Assembly (NCBI GenBank): GCA_002150815.3
Contig: NDFF03000148.1
Span: forward strand, 40,483-104,482
Length of the DNA stretch: 64,000 bases
Reading direction: 5' to 3'
Source: Grammothele lineata
Taxonomy: Eukaryota > Basidiomycota > Agaricomycetes > Polyporales > Polyporaceae
The notes under the pieces are model-generated. The model was not told where the DNA came from, did not search any database, and worked only from the letters and a program-made list of their open reading frames with translations. The first letter of the stretch is position 1. Each line of letters begins with the position of its first letter. Positions 59,320 through 64,000 of the stretch are shown here, piece after piece. The translations under genes and the position numbers were made by a program.

Positions 59320-62300
59320 TCAATTGGTGCGCTGGGAACCGCGGCGGGAATGCGGGAGGGCATTTACATTGGGGGCGGCGGGAAGCTGAGAGCGCGCTAC
59401 GCGACGGGGGCGGCTTGGCACCGAGTCAGTGGCGATCATGAACTCAACGGATCGTTGATTTTCGGTCATACGCCGCGGCTGCTTCCTCTGAGGTTCACTA
59501 CCTGTGCTATCACCGCGCGCACGGCCCTTTTCCATGCTCGGTCCAGAGGGGCGCGGGTCATCGCGGGGCGGGTCTTGACCGTGGGGCTCGGGCTGTCGTT
59601 CCTCAGGCGACGTGGGCGGAGACGGGCCTTGAACGTCGGGCTCAGGCTGCAGTACCGGTACCTCGGGCGATGCTGGCGGAGGCGGGTCTTGACCGTGGGG
59701 CTCGGGCTGTCGTTCCTCAGGCGACGTGGGCGGAGACGGGCCTTGAACGTCGGGCTCAGGCTGCAGTACCGGTACCTCGGGCGATGCTGGCGGAGGCGGG
59801 TCTTGACCGTGGGGCTCGGGCTGTCGTTCCTCAGGCGACGTGGGCGGAGACGGGCCTTGAACGTCGGGCTCAGGCTGCAGTACCGGTACCTCGGGCGATG
59901 CTGGCGGAGGCGGGTCTTGACCGTGGGGCTCGGGCTGTCGTTCCTCAGGCGACGTGGGCGGAGACGGGCCTTGAACGTCGGGCTCAGGCTGCAGTACCGG
60001 TACCTCGGGCGATGCTGGCGGAGGCGGGTCTTGACCGTGGGGCTCGGGCTGTCGTTCCTCAGGCGACGTGGGCGGAGACGGGCCTTGAACGTCGGGCTCA
60101 GGCTGCAGTACCGGTACCTCGGGCGATGCTGGCGGAGGCGGGTCTTGACCGTGGGGCTCGGGCTGTCGTTCCTCAGGCGACGTGGGCGGAGACGGGCCTT
60201 GAACGTCGGGCTCAGGCTGCAGTACCGGTACCTCGGGCGATGCTGGCGGAGGCGGGTCTTGACCGTGGGGCTCGGGCTGTCGTTCCTCAGGCGACGCGGG
60301 CGGAGACGGGCCTTGAACGTCGGGCTCAGGCTGCAGTACCACGGGCGATGCAGACGGAGGCGGGAGTGGGTTAGGCGGTGGCTGCTGCTCCGGAGCCATC
60401 GCGAATGTCTTGCTGATGATCCACTCGCGGATGGATCTCAAGGCGGCGGGGCTGGTGAGCGCGTCGCTAGGGCGTACACCAACAGAGGAGCAAGCGGAAG
60501 CGATGAACTCGGGTTTCACTGCGGGAAACATGTCGAGGAGAGACTCCGGCAACGGGGTGACGGCCCGCGGTGAGGTGGGGGGTGTCGAGTCCTCGGATTC
60601 GGGGGGTTCCTTGCTCTTGGCGCGGCTCTTGCCCTTTTCCCGGGCGTTCGACGCGCTGTTGCGGGGACGCCTGGCCCTGGGCTTGGGCTTGGGCTTGAGC
60701 TTAGGCTTGGGCTTGGGTTCGGCACCTTTGTCAACTCTGGCCTTCTTGGACGGACCCGGACGGTCTCCGCTCTCGATGCGCTTCGCCTTACCGAGCCGAA
60801 CACGTTCTTTGGAAGGGGACGCAGCGTCGTCGGTCTCGTCGCCAGCAGCGTCGTCCTCCTCAGCCTCAGCGTTGAGTGTCGCATCCGCCTTGAGCAGGCG
60901 TTCAATTTCTCCCCCTAGAAGTGGTATAAATCATAGAATGTGCAGTATTGACGGGTCACTTACGCATCACGGGCGAGGTCTTAAGGAACGCTTCGTGCAT
61001 GGCGACTTTCCTGTACGACAGGTTGTTCAGGAAGACGTCGGGGGAGTCTTTCAGGACGAGCTGGTAGAAGATGACCCAACCGCCCTGCAGGGGGCGATAG
61101 AGGCGGCCGATGGCTTGCATCTCCTCAAGCGCAGACCAGTATGGATCCTAGGAGTAATGTCAGCAGATGAAGCGAAGCATGCAACATGCAACTTACCACG
61201 ACGACACCCACGCGTGCGAACGGGATATTGAGGCCAGTTGTACCAACCTTAGTGCAAAGGAGGACGTTGGCGTCCTTGCTGGTGCGAAACTCCTCTAGCC
61301 GCTTGGCACGAACTGTGGAGGAGAGCGTGCCGTTGTACTCGAGGAACTTGATGTTGTTCTCATTGAGCATATTGCGAACGATCCAGAGTGTCTCCGTAAA
61401 CTGGAAGAAGACGACGATCTTATCAACCGGCATGTCGGGATCGGGGATGGCCTTGGTACCCTCCGGAGGTTTGGCATCTGGGTCAGGAATGAGGCGGTTG
61501 AGATCGTGGTCCGGTGGATTCGGATCGTTCTTGAGCGGGCCCGCACCACGTTTGCTTTGATGGTAGACGATGATGACAAGGAGGGCGTTTAGCTTGGTGC
61601 TCTCGTTCCCCTTGTACGGTGTAGTCTTGTCTACCTTCGTGGCTGGACTGCACAGCCAGTGCATGAGCGTCATGCGCGTGCGCAAGTAAAAGGCCTCCTG
61701 CAGACGAGACATAGTCAGTAAAATTGATCGGGGACGGCGGGAGGTTGAGTAGCACGTGCGTCCAGGGAAGGATCTCCACGAGTACCGGAGGGCCCAGCTA
61801 GAGCAGCCAGTGACACGACGGCCACAGAGGAACCATTGCACAAAGATGCAAGGGGCGTGAGCTTGTTTCCCTGGACGGACGCGAGGGCAGGTCAAGCTGG
61901 AGCGACGGTCCCGTACAAGCAATGCGCCTGCGAGCTCACGGGGCCGTGCGCATGCTTACGGCGCTCCGAGAGAGCGGTGCGCGCGTCAGCTCCCCGGGAC
62001 GCTAGCCCGGAGCGCAGCCCCGCCGCCTGTAGAGCATCCTAGAGCCATCCCCTCGCGTCGCACGACATACTGCCTGTTTCTCTGCCCGCAAATTGCGCAT
62101 CGGGATGCACAGCCTTGCCCGCCGAGTCTAACGCTGGACGCTGCGGGCGCTGAAGGTTTCAATTTCACACCTTCGCTCACGTCGTCCCCAGACGCACACG
62201 CACCATGTTCGGCGCCATCGACTGGTACATGACGGCGGACAAAAGCCGTTTGGCAGCGTCCATCCAGAAGCCATCCGCAGGCGGGAGTCCAGCAACACAC

Positions 62301-64000
62301 ATACACTCATCCCTCAAGTATTAGCTAAATGTTACTCACGAGATTGGCGAGCATCTTGCTGCTCCACTCCGCTGTCATGTTGAGGACCTTTGATTCCCTC
62401 CCGGACATGACGAGCGCAATGACGACTTGCAGCATCGGGGGCAGTCCGGAGATAAGCTCCCCCCGCTCGTTCTTGGACTGGTTCGTCCGCCGGATTGCGT
62501 ACCCAGCAAAGTCTTGGCGAAGGAGCGCCATCCATTCCTTGGCAATCAAGTCGAGGGGGGAATCCTCAAGCAAGCGGGCGGGTGCCTGACGGAGAAGGGG
62601 CTCGGTGCCGTCGGCCGCCGCAACGGTAACCTCAGGCTTCTTCGCCTTGTACTTCTTACGGAAGTCGTCGTGCTGCTTCTTGTGTTCCGATATGCCTGGA
62701 AGCAAGAACATATCGCCCAATGCGACTAAATCCTGTGGCGATGTGAGCGCCAGTCGGTGATATGGAAGGAAACGCACCTTGGGCCCAGTGACAATCGGGG
62801 TGGCGGACAAGCCGGTCCTCCCGGTTCCACGAATCAGCAATTCGCAGCGGGCCTGCCATTGCAAACCCATAGTGCGGTCGTCGTGGACTTCGTCGAGAGT
62901 GACGGATGGGTATATACGGCCATCCTTGAACAACGTGTTGTTGACGGCGGCCTGCCTCCCGCCGCGAACCTTGCGCATGTTCTCCGCGCGGCCCCGCCGT
63001 TTCTTGGTGACGACCTGGTGCGGATAGGCGACATTGAAGTCGTGGACGACGGCCTGGGTGATGTCAGCTCACGCGCCACCAGCGAGGAGGCTAAATGTAC
63101 CGGGGCAGTAGCAATGATAATAGCCCGCTTCTGGGGGCGCTTCTCGTATGCCTCCCAGAAGCTCTCCCGGTTGTTCGCGTTCGCAGTACCGGTGTAAGGG
63201 AGGATTGAGAAGCTCCCGGGAGCGAATATCGCCTTTGCCTCCTTCAACCACTGCTCGAGGAGGCTATTGGGGACGACGATGATGTGCGCGCCGTCGTTGA
63301 TCTCCTTCACCGGGTAGACGGCCTCGTTGGCTATAGCAACGTCAGCTCAGCGTCATCATGCCTGCGCCGCGGTCCGTACCAAATTTGCCAGGCCACTTCC
63401 CGTGGCGAGCCTTCCATTCCCGCATCCATTCCAAGCACGCGATGATGCCGAAAGCTTCGAGCGTCTTGCCAACGCCCACATCGTCGAAAATGAGCATGGA
63501 CTTGCCACGGAAAATATTATGAAGCGCCGCGATGACGCCAACCCATTGGTGCCAGCGAAGGTTCAACGGTCGTAGTTGGCCAGCTTCTAGTTTTTTGGCG
63601 AACGCATCGTGATCAGTAGCGGGGTCGACCGCGCGCGACTCGTCGTGAAAGCGGTTGAAGAACGGGACGTCGCGCTCGATGTTCTTTGCGCCAACGCCGT
63701 CCTGCTCTTTCTCCCCGACCGCCTTGCCGTCCTTCGCAGTATCCGTCGTGCACCCTTCGTTCCCGTCGCCTGCCACGTCCTCCTCATTTTCGTCACCCGT
63801 CCCGCCTGTCTCCTTCTCCTGTTCCTCATCGATGTCCACCAAATAACCTATCCAGGCCTTCAGTTGCTTGGTCGTCAGGCTCTCCCACTGCTTGGTCCCG
63901 GACTCCCAGTCCTCCAGCGCGGATGCATCAACGTCCGGGATGTCGACGTTTTGAATATTCGGCGCCATCGCCATCGCGGTATCGAGCTCGCCTTTGAGCA
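59320..64000 (-). CDS. SNF2-family helicase-like ATPase, 5' end beyond window
   Basis: Exons, 5' to 3': >64000-63380, 63330-63101, 63053-62778, 62732-62340, then an unexplained 642-bp gap, 61697-61197, 61147-60964 and 60914-59320. All visible junctions are in phase with introns of 45-49 nt. N-terminal: a conserved 'QLKAWIGYLVDIDEEQ' and an acidic linker. ATPase lobe 1: P-loop FDDVGVGKTLEAFG, motif Ia 'HIIVVPNSLLEQWLKEAKAI', Walker B LDEVHDD, motif III GLSATPI. Lobe 2: 'KIVVFFQFTETLWIV', motif V VGTTGLNI, motif VI MQAIGRLYRPLQ. After the ATPase comes a Lys/Pro-rich basic region (KPKPKPKLKPKPKPRARRP), then a Pro-rich repeat tail. DEVH (usually DEAH) and the DDVGVGKT P-loop are variants I associate with the mushroom branch of this family. 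It probably remodels chromatin or translocates on DNA; the target is unknown. Confidence 0.78.
59571..60360. repeat. 114-bp tandem repeat, ~7 units, inside the SNF2 gene
   Basis: Units start at 59571, 59685, 59799, 59913, 60027, 60141 and 60255 (each begins GGTCTTGACCGTGGGGCTCG on the plus strand). The period is exactly 114 bp, so each adds 38 residues of Pro/Glu-rich protein (QPEPDVQGPSPPTSPEERQP core) to the C-terminal tail. The inner copies appear identical; only the outermost copy at 60255 carries a T-to-C change (Thr to Ala) and an 8-9 base shortening. This is a young coding minisatellite and probably length-variable between strains. Confidence 0.92.

Noticed and set aside
59311..60573. 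420-aa plus-strand frame, and a second 234-aa plus-strand frame, across the 114-bp repeat
   Set aside because: The repeat length is a multiple of three and stop-free in several phases, so long frames appear on both strands. The minus-strand frame joins in phase to the SNF2 exons and is the real one.
62999..63004. Suspected single-base frameshift in the SNF2 gene
   Set aside because: On re-counting codons from both neighbouring frames the exon 63053-62778 is in phase with the upstream exon through a 47-nt intron, so no frameshift is needed.

Overview
The window looks like a piece of a filamentous basidiomycete nuclear genome (Agaricomycetes, most likely a polypore or close relative). Genes are split by many introns of about 45-65 bp with GTRNGT donors and YAG acceptors. 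Leaders are CT-rich and base composition is mildly GC-rich. Most recognisable protein families are lineage-expanded agaricomycete ones: DUF6698-like, F-box paralogues, Plavaka/KDZ-type transposase, TET/JBP-type 2OG-Fe(II) dioxygenase and a fungal-type SNF2 helicase. There is no rRNA, no CRISPR array and nothing bacterial. This is inference from family content; no marker gene fixes the species.

The region is gene-poor and full of relics. Left part (0-8 kb): two decayed F-box paralogues on the minus strand, a DUF6698-like gene, an intronless IMP dehydrogenase (IMPDH) relic, and a scrap of O-methyltransferase. Short CATTAA/AATGG motif clusters bracket the IMPDH relic. From 8 to 21.2 kb: an intact 690-aa orphan (minus), a truncated Plavaka-type transposase (plus) abutting tail-to-tail a truncated fungal transcription factor (minus), a 317-aa coiled-coil orphan (minus), a 2.4-kb segment bounded by inverted TCTGAC-rich ends, and a well-preserved TET/JBP-like dioxygenase (plus, four exons).

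From about 25.8 to 39.5 kb lie three diverged direct copies of a roughly 5-kb segment that once carried coding sequence; none keeps a long reading frame. Around 42.5-44 kb is an intron-bearing, promoter-bearing but nonsense-interrupted copy of the gene for actin-related protein 2 (ARP2). Two diverged direct repeats (49.4 and 56.2 kb) flank an intact 499-aa orphan. The right edge carries an SNF2-family helicase gene (minus, entering from beyond the window). Its C-terminal tail contains about seven near-identical 114-bp units, i.e. a 38-residue Pro-rich repeat.

Functionally, the intact genes suggest DNA- and chromatin-level activities (a possible 5-methylcytosine-type dioxygenase, an SNF2 ATPase) beside transposon debris, plus orphans typical of the dispensable compartment of mushroom genomes. 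Gene models were joined by hand from reading frames and splice signals. Exon borders are exact only where stated, and several 5' ends are uncertain.
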